A stretch of DNA of 64,000 nt from Paenibacillus sp. CF384. GTDB taxonomy: Bacteria > Bacillota > Bacilli > Paenibacillales > Paenibacillaceae. The stretch is taken from assembly GCF_900106745.1 (NCBI RefSeq), contig NZ_FNNV01000001.1, positions 1-64,000 on the forward strand. The letters are read 5' to 3'. The notes beneath the pieces were generated by a model. It did no database searches, was not told where the DNA came from, and was given only the letters and a program-made list of their open reading frames with translations. The stretch's first letter is position 1. Each line of letters begins with the position of its first letter. A program made the position numbers and the translations under genes. This document shows positions 1-7,518 of this stretch, piece by piece.

Positions 1-85
1 GCGTGCCAACCGTCGCTCGCATATTTGCCCCCGCGCCTAGTGTTTCCATGGTGCAAATACGTTGGGTTTGACAAAAACGTTCATA

Positions 86-270
86 GCAACGGTTGTCAGA
101 GTGGCTATTTTACGAAATAAATACCATTTAAAATTCTAACGGTTGCGAGCGTTGTTATTTGGTACATATTGGTCAATTTATTCTGAATTTTGTCCAAATA
201 AGCGCTGTGGCAACCGTTAGAAAATAAAAACAGGCTTTTGAGGTCATATAACCACTGTCACAACCGTTAG
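86..270. repeat. Symmetric intergenic repeat, four AACGGTTG units phased at 50 bp
   Basis: AACGGTTG occurs on the plus strand at 88 and 138, and its complement CAACCGTT at 211 and 261, so the spacing is exactly 50 bp on both sides of a dyad centred near 178. Similarity extends beyond the core: each unit runs CTAACGGTTG, then a short GC-rich stretch, then a TTATTT-like tract, and an inner pair TTATTTGG (155-162) / CCAAATAA (194-201) flanks the centre. No coding capacity is evident. It could be a folded RNA, a nonautonomous mobile repeat or a multi-site operator; function unknown. A weak similar core lies at 6-13. Confidence 0.75.
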
Positions 271-346
271 CGGTTGAGAGATAGGTCTGAGTCTTGAATA
301 CACATTGACTAGAACTTATGTTCGTGTAAAATGGAAGTAAGTAAAT

Positions 347-550
347 ATGACCCGGTTTGATAGTATTCGACATGTCTGGTCTAAGACGATATATAATGTA
401 GCTCTAAAGAGAAGGTTAAATCAGCAACGACTAGTGCAAGAAGTGGGTTTGGTTAAAGATACATTCTGGGGCTACTTTCCTCTAAGTGAGCAGGAATTTG
501 AAAAAATTATAATTAAAGGTGATGTTTATGAAAGTATTATTGTCGATTAA
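347..550 (+). CDS. Small uncharacterised ORF overlapping the ASCH gene start
   Basis: This 67-residue ORF opens with ATG preceded by GGAAG (333-337) at workable spacing and ends 23 nt inside the next gene, an arrangement typical of translational coupling. The peptide is basic in its first half and rich in aromatic and acidic residues in the second, with no signal peptide or membrane segment. I do not recognise a family. It may be the remnant C-terminus of a larger protein, for example an acetyltransferase-like partner, because the sequence starts abruptly after the repeat region. Its reality as a gene is uncertain. Confidence 0.4.
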   Translation: MTRFDSIRHVWSKTIYNVALKRRLNQQRLVQEVGLVKDTFWGYFPLSEQEFEKIIIKGDVYESIIVD

Positions 551-932
551 ACCGGAGTTTGTTGAGAAAATATTTTCTGGTGAAAAGCAATATGAGTATC
601 GTAAAGCTATTTTCAAGAAGAAAATCGACACTGTTGTTGTGTACTCTACTATGCCAGAAGGGAAAATCGTAGGGGAGTTTGAAATAGAAACAATAATTGT
701 CGATCATCCGAAAGCGATTTGGAAAGCAACTGCTGGTGTTTCTGGCATTAGTAATGAGTTTTTTAATCAATATTTTGAAAATAGACTAGAGGGATACGCA
801 ATCAAGATTGCAAACCCACAGTTGTATGAAAAACCTATTGATCCGAGGGAGGAGTATGAATCTTTTCATGCTCCACAATCGTTCTGTTATATTGCGCAAT
901 GGGTTATTGACCAAATTAAAAATGCGATATAA
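528..932 (+). CDS. ASCH domain-containing protein
   Basis: The 134-residue product starts MKVLLSIKPEFVEKIFSGEK and has the features of the ASCH superfamily (PUA-like beta-barrel, generally thought to bind RNA or modified nucleotides): an N-terminal LSIKPEFVEKI.SG.K.YEYR stretch and a central VVVYST...GKIVGEFEI strand pair. It fills one complete domain. ATG at 528 was chosen over GTG 519 and ATG 522 because AAAGG (515-519) sits 8 nt upstream. It overlaps the preceding small ORF. The substrate is unknown; a cytosolic nucleic-acid or nucleotide-binding role is inference from the family. Confidence 0.75.
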   Translation: MKVLLSIKPEFVEKIFSGEKQYEYRKAIFKKKIDTVVVYSTMPEGKIVGEFEIETIIVDHPKAIWKATAGVSGISNEFFNQYFENRLEGYAIKIANPQLYEKPIDPREEYESFHAPQSFCYIAQWVIDQIKNAI

Positions 933-973
933 AACAGACGAACATGCGCTCCCGCTGGTCGTCTATTTTATAT
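927..973. terminator. Bidirectional terminator between ASCH gene and gerKB
   Basis: Arms 927-941 and 959-973 pair with one mismatch (ATATAAAACAGACGA against its complement). The A/T-rich outer stem gives a U-rich tail on both strands, so it can end both convergent genes. It overlaps the ASCH stop codon. Confidence 0.8.
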
Positions 974-1009
974 CGGACAATGAACACACCACAATTCGAT
1001 TTCTCCAAA

Positions 1010-2122
1010 CTAGCGCTGCACGGAACGCAGTGGTTTTCTCTGCGAGAAGAGGCTGCGAATCAAATACAGAATAAACAGCAGCGGAATATATCCATAGATG
1101 AAATAAAACCCGAGCTCGACCACATGTCTGCCTAACCATTCGATCCTAACACGATCGTTGAATGGAAGAGAGGCCGAGAAAATCGCGATTAGGATCACGT
1201 AAATGGACCAACTCGGTTTAAGATTGGTTACCCGTTTGATAATGCGCGTACAGCTCCAAACGGACAGACTGAGCATCGGGATAATCAACATCAGCCAGAT
1301 ACAGATAAAAATAAATTCAACCCTTGCCATCAGGGAGAACTCGATGACTTTAACCATCACTAAGGTGGGCCAGTACGTATGCTTTAGTAGTCCTTGACTG
1401 AAATACATAAGCGTTACAAACATAAGAAGGGCGTACTTGATGGTGCAATAGAACAAACCGAGATGCGCCCATTTTACATTTTTCTCGGGAGCTTTAATAA
1501 AGGGGAAGTACAACAGTATCGTTTCAAAGCCCATAAATAGGATACCTGAGAATTTAGAAGAGGTGATCAGTTCTTTAATGGAGTGATTAAAGATCGGCAT
1601 TACATTATATAAATGACCGTATTTGATATTGAAGTACAGTAACAGAGGCAGCAGCGTGGAGAAGAATACCCCAAATAAGCAATAGCCGGCAATGACGCGA
1701 AACCCGCCGGAAACGGCATAATAAACAGCCACGATGAGGATGAGCGCCAGAATCCACGTTTTAACATCAGGGAACATCCAAATGTGAATGATTTCGATAT
1801 AGCCGCGAAAGACGATTAAAGCGAGCAGAAAATAGTAGCCCACCATGACTAAGGAAATCGCATTCCCTAGGATCTTGCCAAACAAGATACGATGCAAATC
1901 GATGAGATCTTTGGCCGGACTGCCAAGCATCTTAAAGATCATCCAAATGATGACATGCAAAGTTAATCCCATGATGACCACCGAGATCCAAGCATCGTTA
2001 CCCGTTACATTCACAATTAAATGTTGAAATCCTAAGACACCGGCCCCGAGCAAGGAAGCATGGAAAAGGAAAAACAAAAAAAAGCCGGAAACCATATCGT
2101 TTTCCTTGACCAAGTGCTGCAC
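1010..2122 (-). CDS. gerKB: Spore germination permease, GerKB/GerAB family
   Basis: This 370-residue, very hydrophobic protein has about ten transmembrane helices, as expected for the endospore germination permease family (APC-type fold). In the germinant receptor this B subunit sits in the spore inner membrane and contributes the germinant-binding site. It is the last gene of a minus-strand A-C-B operon, the gene order of Bacillus subtilis gerK. The start is GTG, which shares one base with the TAG stop of the upstream gene (TAGTG), indicating coupled translation. The length matches the family (about 365 residues). The ligand cannot be read from the sequence. Confidence 0.93.
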   Translation of the reverse strand: MQHLVKENDMVSGFFLFFLFHASLLGAGVLGFQHLIVNVTGNDAWISVVIMGLTLHVIIWMIFKMLGSPAKDLIDLHRILFGKILGNAISLVMVGYYFLLALIVFRGYIEIIHIWMFPDVKTWILALILIVAVYYAVSGGFRVIAGYCLFGVFFSTLLPLLLYFNIKYGHLYNVMPIFNHSIKELITSSKFSGILFMGFETILLYFPFIKAPEKNVKWAHLGLFYCTIKYALLMFVTLMYFSQGLLKHTYWPTLVMVKVIEFSLMARVEFIFICIWLMLIIPMLSLSVWSCTRIIKRVTNLKPSWSIYVILIAIFSASLPFNDRVRIEWLGRHVVELGFYFIYGYIPLLFILYLIRSLFSQRKPLRSVQR

Positions 2123-3183
2123 TAATGTCCAACTCCCAAAGATAATATTTTGACTTCAGTCTGTACATCGAATTTGAGGTTAGGGTAGACTCGGGCAGCG
2201 AATGCAGGCTCATTCCAATTCCGCTCGCGAGATCTTAGAAGATTGCCAATCCCGATTGGATCAACAAGATTCTTCTGAAATTGTTCCAGCAAAGCTTTGA
2301 TTTCGACAGACAGGTGATGTTCGATTTGTTGCGTTAAAGCATTTCTGTCATGGGTGTTTTCAAAAACGTTTAATGAAACCGGATAGTCTCCGAGGTCTAG
2401 ATCGAGTTTAAGCGATATGACAACTTTTTCATTAGTTACGATAATGTTGTGTTTGGAGCGAATGATTTTAAAGGTAATTTGCTTGTCTTGATCATTCTTG
2501 AAGTCATAAGTACTGGATTGGAGTCCGACATCATCGTCTATGAGCAGTTTAATGAACAAGCCTGCTTTGTTTGGAAGGGTAAGCTTTAATTGATCCCCCT
2601 TAAATACTCCTACACCATTCAATTGGAGAATTCCTCGAGGCCCTATAGCCACAATAGGCAAGAAAACATCTTGTCCCTCCCCAAAGTATTGATCCAGAAA
2701 GATATGCCCATTTGTGAAAGGCAAGCTCCCGGTATCCATGTTCTGTTTGAGCAGATTGGATAGGTAGACAGGTGGAAAACGCAACGTTTCATCCAAAATC
2801 TCGCTTGCTTGATTAGTTGTGATTACAAGCGTAGCACGATTACTGATATGTGGATCTCGCACAAGGGTGTTGGCTATCTCTGTAACGCCTCTTCTTGCGA
2901 TTTGTTCACTAATGACGATCGTACGCAATTGACCGATTGCAATAGGGTGATCCGACTGTGAAGTGAACGATGTGAGCACTTCATTAAAAGAATGAACCTG
3001 CCCTTCGAGCAGGAACAATTTCACTTTCTTATCATAGGCACAATAAGTACCGCTAATTTTATAAGCTTCTCCTTGCGAGTCGTAACCAATGCTTTCGATG
3101 AGCTTAATCCGATCGATAATCTGCGCTTTGGCGCACCCGTTAAGTGCGAAACACAAGACAAGAGGTAGGACGTATTTTCTCAT
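2122..3183 (-). CDS. gerKC: Spore germination lipoprotein, GerKC/Ger(x)C family
   Basis: The product (353 residues) opens with a lipoprotein signal: a hydrophobic stretch ending in the lipobox LNGC, with Cys17 the probable lipidation site. The rest resembles Ger(x)C proteins, the C subunit anchored on the outer face of the spore inner membrane and needed for receptor function. A segment near residues 100-120 (hisNRATLVIT) matches the typical early domain of this family. It lies 26 nt after gerKA and overlaps gerKB by one base, so all three subunits should be co-translated. Forespore-specific expression is expected for this family but I could not identify a sigma-G promoter with confidence. 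Confidence 0.92.
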   Translation of the reverse strand: MRKYVLPLVLCFALNGCAKAQIIDRIKLIESIGYDSQGEAYKISGTYCAYDKKVKLFLLEGQVHSFNEVLTSFTSQSDHPIAIGQLRTIVISEQIARRGVTEIANTLVRDPHISNRATLVITTNQASEILDETLRFPPVYLSNLLKQNMDTGSLPFTNGHIFLDQYFGEGQDVFLPIVAIGPRGILQLNGVGVFKGDQLKLTLPNKAGLFIKLLIDDDVGLQSSTYDFKNDQDKQITFKIIRSKHNIIVTNEKVVISLKLDLDLGDYPVSLNVFENTHDRNALTQQIEHHLSVEIKALLEQFQKNLVDPIGIGNLLRSRERNWNEPAFAARVYPNLKFDVQTEVKILSLGVGH

Positions 3184-3209
3184 GGATGCAATTTCCCTTA
3201 CAAGGTTAT

Positions 3210-4628
3210 TTATTCGTTATCGTAGTCCTTACGTTTAGGTTTGGGATTATGGACGGTAAATCTTTGTTTCTCCAGGGAACGCAAGTAACTAGGCCGATAC
3301 TTAACCACGCTCAGTGAAGAGCGTACGATACTGTCGGCAAAATCGCGGTATCGAAACGGGAATGCAGGAGCTAAGTAAGGCATGCCCAAAGATTTTAAGC
3401 GCAGCAAGTGTCCTAAGAGCAATACGATTCCAATTGCAATGCCGAAACCACCCCAGGCCGCTGCCAGAAACATCAATGGAAACCGCAAGAAACGAATCGT
3501 GTTCGCCATTTTGAATATGGGCGTTGCAAACGATGGGAGAGCAGAGAGGGAGACAATTATGATTAAGATATTGCTGGTCAGACCGGCTTGCACGGCTGCC
3601 GTGCCAAGTACAATGCCGCCGACAATGCCAAGCGTTTGTCCGACTTTGGTAGGCAATCTAACCCCGGCTTCACGCAGCATATCGACTGTGAATTCCAATA
3701 GCAGCACTTCAATAATCGGTGCAAACGGGACGTTCGTTCTAGATTCAATAATCGGGCCAAGCAGAGATTGCGGGATAACCGAATAATGAAAGGTTAGCAA
3801 GGCAACGTAAAGGGGAGAGGCAAGGATAGAGAAGGCAACGCCTAAATAACGTAAACACCGGAAGAAAGAAGCCAATATCCATGGCAGATAATAATCTTCT
3901 GGTGAAGCGAAAAAATCAAACACCGTGCTCGGGCCAGATATCACATAGGGGGAACCACTGCTTAATATGGCCACTTGGCCGTTAAGGACATTAAATTTGG
4001 CTCGATCAACGCGTTCCGAAGACATAAATAACGGGAAAGGCGAATTGGGGTTATCTGCAATGATTTGGTCAAGGATGGAGCTGTCAAATAACACGTCAAC
4101 ATCGAGTTCCTTAATTCGTTGTCTAACCGTATCCACATGCTGAGGATTGCAAATGCCTTCTAAATAAACAATCGTTACTCTTGATTGTGAAATCGATCCT
4201 AAGATTTGTTCCTCAAAACGCAGTTTATCGGTAACAAGCTCTTTGCGAAGTAAATTGAGATTCGTGTCGATATCTTCAACAAAGCCGACTTTGGGTCCAA
4301 TTACGCTGTATTCATTATCCGCCTCGTTATTGCCCCGGTACCCGCGTTTCTGATCCAGGATATTCACTAAGAGCCCTTGATCAAGGTTAGGCTCGAGCTG
4401 AACGAATAAGAAGCCTTTAAATAAATGTTGAGTGATCTCCTCTAGATTAGACGAGACTTTAATATTCTCCAGCGGAATCAGTTGCTGCAGCGCATCTAGA
4501 TCGGCAATGCCGTTCTCCGCGATTTGAATTCGGTGTAGAATCTCATGGTTAATAAGTTTCTGGTCTACAATGGCTTGCAGGTAGGTAAAATGAAACTGTT
4601 TATCGTGGACCCTATGGATAGATTGCAC
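3210..4628 (-). CDS. gerKA: Spore germination receptor A subunit, GerKA/GerAA family
   Basis: The product has a soluble N-terminal half followed by about five C-terminal membrane helices. Landmarks of the GerA family are present: GPKVGFVEDIDTNLNLLR, SPFPLFMSSERVD, NVPFAPIIEVLLLE, and LREAGVRLP. It is the A subunit of a nutrient germinant receptor and heads the operon. The only standard start is GTG 4628, giving 472 residues, but this has no ribosome binding site. The frame stays open upstream to a TGA at 4689-4691 and encodes a plausible helical N-terminus (ILKATIKSNDF) with only ATT, ATA or CTG as possible starts. The N-terminus is therefore unresolved. Confidence 0.92.
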   Translation of the reverse strand: MQSIHRVHDKQFHFTYLQAIVDQKLINHEILHRIQIAENGIADLDALQQLIPLENIKVSSNLEEITQHLFKGFLFVQLEPNLDQGLLVNILDQKRGYRGNNEADNEYSVIGPKVGFVEDIDTNLNLLRKELVTDKLRFEEQILGSISQSRVTIVYLEGICNPQHVDTVRQRIKELDVDVLFDSSILDQIIADNPNSPFPLFMSSERVDRAKFNVLNGQVAILSSGSPYVISGPSTVFDFFASPEDYYLPWILASFFRCLRYLGVAFSILASPLYVALLTFHYSVIPQSLLGPIIESRTNVPFAPIIEVLLLEFTVDMLREAGVRLPTKVGQTLGIVGGIVLGTAAVQAGLTSNILIIIVSLSALPSFATPIFKMANTIRFLRFPLMFLAAAWGGFGIAIGIVLLLGHLLRLKSLGMPYLAPAFPFRYRDFADSIVRSSLSVVKYRPSYLRSLEKQRFTVHNPKPKRKDYDNE

Positions 4629-4774
4629 AAAATCATTCGATTTGATGGTTGCCTTCAGAATCTCATTTATGCTCTCTTGAATATAGGATCACGCCTTTCC
4701 GTGGAAATTCTCCCTTATTATTAGCCTCGGTTCGGATTGCTATTCCCAATGAATGACAGGACAAGGAGTAAGAA

Positions 4775-4810
4775 ATAAAGCCCTAAGGCTTAGGAGCCCT
4801 GGGCTTTTAT
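4775..4810 (-). terminator. Terminator of the TetR gene
   Basis: On the minus strand AAAGCCC...GGGCTTT forms a stem, with a nested CTAAGCCTTAG, followed by a T-rich ATTTCTT tract. It lies just after the TetR stop. Confidence 0.75.
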
Positions 4811-5382
4811 TCGGAATATACTTGATTCTTCTCAAATAAGTGTTTGACCTGTTCAGCCATAAATTGCGAGGAATGCGGCATTCGCTGTCGGATCCACCAC
4901 TCTACGATGCCGATGAAAGCAGAGGCCAAGAACTGCGCTTTCAACTCCTTGTCGACCACAGGTGGATTGTCCGGCTGCTCCATCTTATCCATCAGATTGA
5001 CAACGATAAAATGAAGCAACCGGTCGCGGAAGAGGAAAACGCGTTGATTGGAAAACGTAGTAAAGAAAAACGAGAAATGGTCTTGTAAATAATCAAAAAC
5101 CGGTTTGGGCTCTTGAACCATTCCATGGCTAGACTTACTGACTTCCCGATTCTTGCAGCGCGAGATCAATGCGTTGATATGATCTTCCATGCAATGATCC
5201 AGAAGATCGTACTTGTCCGTGTAATGCAGATATACCGTACCGCGGTTCACATTAGCCCGCTCCGCGATCTCATTGATGGTGATTTGTTCAAATTCTTTCT
5301 CCGCATAAAGCTCCAGAAACGACTTCATTACTGAATGCTTGGTTCGGAGAATCCGGCGGTCGGTTTTTACTTCATGCTCCAC
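4807..5382 (-). CDS. TetR/AcrR family transcriptional regulator
   Basis: The 191-residue product has a canonical N-terminal TetR DNA-binding domain (ITINEIAERANVNRGTVYLHYTDKYDLLDH, about residues 33-62) and a variable C-terminal ligand domain. It should act as a dimeric cytosolic repressor released by a small molecule. The start is GTG with a strong AAGGAGGT (5393-5400). It is divergent from the short-chain dehydrogenase at 5556, and palindromes between the two genes are good operator candidates, so control of that enzyme and of itself is the likely role. The effector is unknown. Confidence 0.92.
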   Translation of the reverse strand: MEHEVKTDRRILRTKHSVMKSFLELYAEKEFEQITINEIAERANVNRGTVYLHYTDKYDLLDHCMEDHINALISRCKNREVSKSSHGMVQEPKPVFDYLQDHFSFFFTTFSNQRVFLFRDRLLHFIVVNLMDKMEQPDNPPVVDKELKAQFLASAFIGIVEWWIRQRMPHSSQFMAEQVKHLFEKNQVYSE

Positions 5383-5460
5383 TACTTCCGTTACCTCCTT
5401 AGATAATCAACAATGCTGAGCGCACTGTTGAATATGAAACAATTGCGAATCAATCAACCA

Positions 5461-5488
5461 TTGAGTAAGCAGGGTTACTGTCTATAAT
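5461..5488 (+). promoter_or_regulatory. Sigma-A-type promoter of the SDR gene
   Basis: TTGAGT (5461-5466) and a perfect TATAAT (5483-5488) are separated by 16 bp. Transcription would start near 5495, about 60 nt ahead of the SDR start codon. Confidence 0.75.
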
Positions 5489-5508
5489 AGTAATCAACGG
5501 CCGTTAAA

Positions 5509-5534
5509 TATTCAACACGCGTTCAATAACGCGT
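5509..5534. promoter_or_regulatory. Candidate TetR operator
   Basis: Two overlapping palindromes lie just downstream of the promoter: a 20-bp imperfect one at 5509-5528 (16 of 20 positions symmetric) and ACGCGTT-caat-AACGCGT at 5517-5534 with perfect 7-bp arms. Their position between the TSS and ribosome binding site fits repression by the divergent TetR protein. Binding is inference. Confidence 0.6.
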
Positions 5535-5555
5535 CATATGAAGGAGTATAAACCA

Positions 5556-6293
5556 ATGGAAAACATACACAATAAAGTGGTCATCATAACGGGAGCTTCG
5601 AGCGGAATAGGCGAAGCCACAGCACAATTGTTGGCGCAAAATGGTGCAAAGGTCGTTCTTGCCGCCAGACGAGAGGAACGTCTTCAAGCTATTGTTAATA
5701 ACATTAAACAAAGTGGCGGCGAAGCAGTTTCCGTCCGAGCAGATGTCGTTTCTTCTGAAGATATGCAGAAGCTGGCTGCATTTACTTTAAGTAAATATGG
5801 TCGTATTGACGTGCTTGTGAACAATGCAGGTGTCATGCCGAGTTCCAGGCTCCATGAACTGAGAGTCGACGAATGGGATCACATGATCGATGTGAATATT
5901 AAAGGTGTACTGCACGGAATCGCAGCGGTTCTGCCTACTATGAGGGAGCAGCAGGCAGGTCATATCATCAATTTATCTTCTACATCGGGGTATCAGGTAT
6001 CCCCGACATCAGCCGTTTATGCAGCCACAAAGTTCGCAGTCAGAGCCATTTCGGAAGGACTGCGACTTGAAGAGTCAGCGACTTCGCGTATTCGATCAAC
6101 AGTGATTGTTCCAGGTCTGACCAAGACCGAGCTTTTTGACACGATTACGAGTCCGGAAGTGCAGATGCTTGCCAATCAAATCAGCGACAAAGGGATTTCT
6201 CCTGACCGTATTGCCAGAGCGATCGCATTTGCCATTAACGAACCGGATGATACATTAATCAGCGAAATTATGGTGAGGCCGACTGCAATGTAA
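5556..6293 (+). CDS. Short-chain dehydrogenase/reductase (SDR family)
   Basis: A complete classical SDR of 245 residues: cofactor motif TGASSGIG near residues 12-19, NNAG, catalytic Ser in the NLSSTSG segment, and YxxxK as YAATK. It should catalyse NAD(P)-dependent oxidation or reduction of an alcohol or carbonyl in the cytosol. ATG 5556 was selected because AAGGAG (5541-5546) lies 9 nt upstream; an upstream in-frame ATG at 5538 precedes that site. The presence of ARRxxR after the first strand suggests NADP preference. The substrate is unknown; regulation by the divergent TetR is inferred. Confidence 0.93.
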   Translation: MENIHNKVVIITGASSGIGEATAQLLAQNGAKVVLAARREERLQAIVNNIKQSGGEAVSVRADVVSSEDMQKLAAFTLSKYGRIDVLVNNAGVMPSSRLHELRVDEWDHMIDVNIKGVLHGIAAVLPTMREQQAGHIINLSSTSGYQVSPTSAVYAATKFAVRAISEGLRLEESATSRIRSTVIVPGLTKTELFDTITSPEVQMLANQISDKGISPDRIARAIAFAINEPDDTLISEIMVRPTAM

Positions 6294-6335
6294 AGGGGCA
6301 GCGTGTTAGGACGACGAAACTTTGGGATCAAGCTC

Positions 6336-6369
6336 TGTCACTTAGAGGTGACAAGTGCTTGGTCTTTTT
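6336..6369 (+). terminator. Terminator after the SDR gene
   Basis: TGTCAC (6336-6341) pairs with GTGACA (6348-6353), followed 10 nt later by a run of T. The stem is short, so strength is moderate. Confidence 0.55.
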
Positions 6370-6476
6370 TGCCTGATCATATTGCAAGGACACCTGAACT
6401 TCTGCTAAGATGACTAAACATATTAAAATGATTTAATAAGTAGGTCCAACTATAGAGATGAGAGGTTTGATCATGT

Positions 6477-7505
6477 ATGACTCATATGTTTAAGACGCCG
6501 AGCGAAATCAAAGAACCATTAATTTCTCGCATCCGAGCGGGACTTATCATGATGGGAAGCGCAACGAAAGCGGAGCTCAGTCAGCGACTAGGGATTAGTT
6601 TTCCGACAATCAGCAAGTTTCTCGTCCAGATGGAGAACGATGGAGAAGTCCTATGTACAGGCAATGATGATTCCAGCGGCGGCAGACCGGCGAAGCGCTA
6701 CACCTACGATCCTGAATACATGCTCGGGCTAGCTATCTTTATCGAGAAGAACGAGACGAATTATTCCATATTCAATTGTGTCGGGGAGATCAAGGAGCAA
6801 GGGATAAAGCCAAGCGTATTACAACAAGATGCGCTGCAGCTCGGTGATCTGATTGAGAGCCTGATCGAGAAATATCCGAAGCTGCGTTCCATCGCAATCG
6901 GAGTCCCCGGAGCCGTTGACAACCTGGGGAAAATCATCTTTATCCCGCCTTATCAGCATTTCCTTGATTATGATCTGAAAGAGGAATTCGAATCCCGCTT
7001 CCAAATCCCGGTCGTAGTGGAGAACGATATGAATGCATCGGTGCTGGGGTATGCGTCGAACTTCGAGCTTGAGAACGAATCGCTGGTGTATCTGTATTTC
7101 GGTCAGTACGGACCGGGCTCGGGGATTATGATCAATGGGGATGTCGTACGAGGCAGCACGTTCTTCTCGGGGGAAATTTCGTTCGTCCCGCTCTATGATC
7201 ATCAATCATTTGGTAAAGCGCTAAGGCTTGAAGAGAGCAATGAAGAGGTTGTTTTGGCTGCAGACAAACAGATCGATGCTTTAGCTCGTTTAATCGCGAC
7301 ATTCACGGCTATTCTGAACCCTCGGGCTGTCGTATTCTGCAATGATGAGGTTGACGAAGCATTTCTGTCCAAGCTCGGTAAGCTCAGCTCGACCTATATT
7401 CCACAGAAACATCTGCCAACGCTTGTATTAAGCGATAGGAATCAGGATTACTTAGCGGGATTGCAGCAATTGGCTTTACATGTGATGATTACGGATTGCT
7501 GCTAG
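6477..7505 (+). CDS. ROK family transcriptional regulator
   Basis: The 342-residue product has an N-terminal winged helix (TKAELSQRLGISFPTISKFLVQMENDGEV) followed by an SGGRPAK linker, then a ROK/hexokinase-like domain (IAIGVPGAV, VVENDMNASVLGY). This is the NagC/XylR layout of sugar-responsive repressors. The usual ROK zinc-binding CxCGxxGC motif is absent, and the following segment is short, so the sugar kinase-like domain is degenerate. The start is ATG 6477 with AGAGG 11 nt upstream. It is 13 nt ahead of the MFS gene, so it probably controls the transporter cluster that follows. Confidence 0.88.
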   Translation: MTHMFKTPSEIKEPLISRIRAGLIMMGSATKAELSQRLGISFPTISKFLVQMENDGEVLCTGNDDSSGGRPAKRYTYDPEYMLGLAIFIEKNETNYSIFNCVGEIKEQGIKPSVLQQDALQLGDLIESLIEKYPKLRSIAIGVPGAVDNLGKIIFIPPYQHFLDYDLKEEFESRFQIPVVVENDMNASVLGYASNFELENESLVYLYFGQYGPGSGIMINGDVVRGSTFFSGEISFVPLYDHQSFGKALRLEESNEEVVLAADKQIDALARLIATFTAILNPRAVVFCNDEVDEAFLSKLGKLSSTYIPQKHLPTLVLSDRNQDYLAGLQQLALHVMITDCC

Positions 7506-7518
7506 AGAGGAGGACGAT

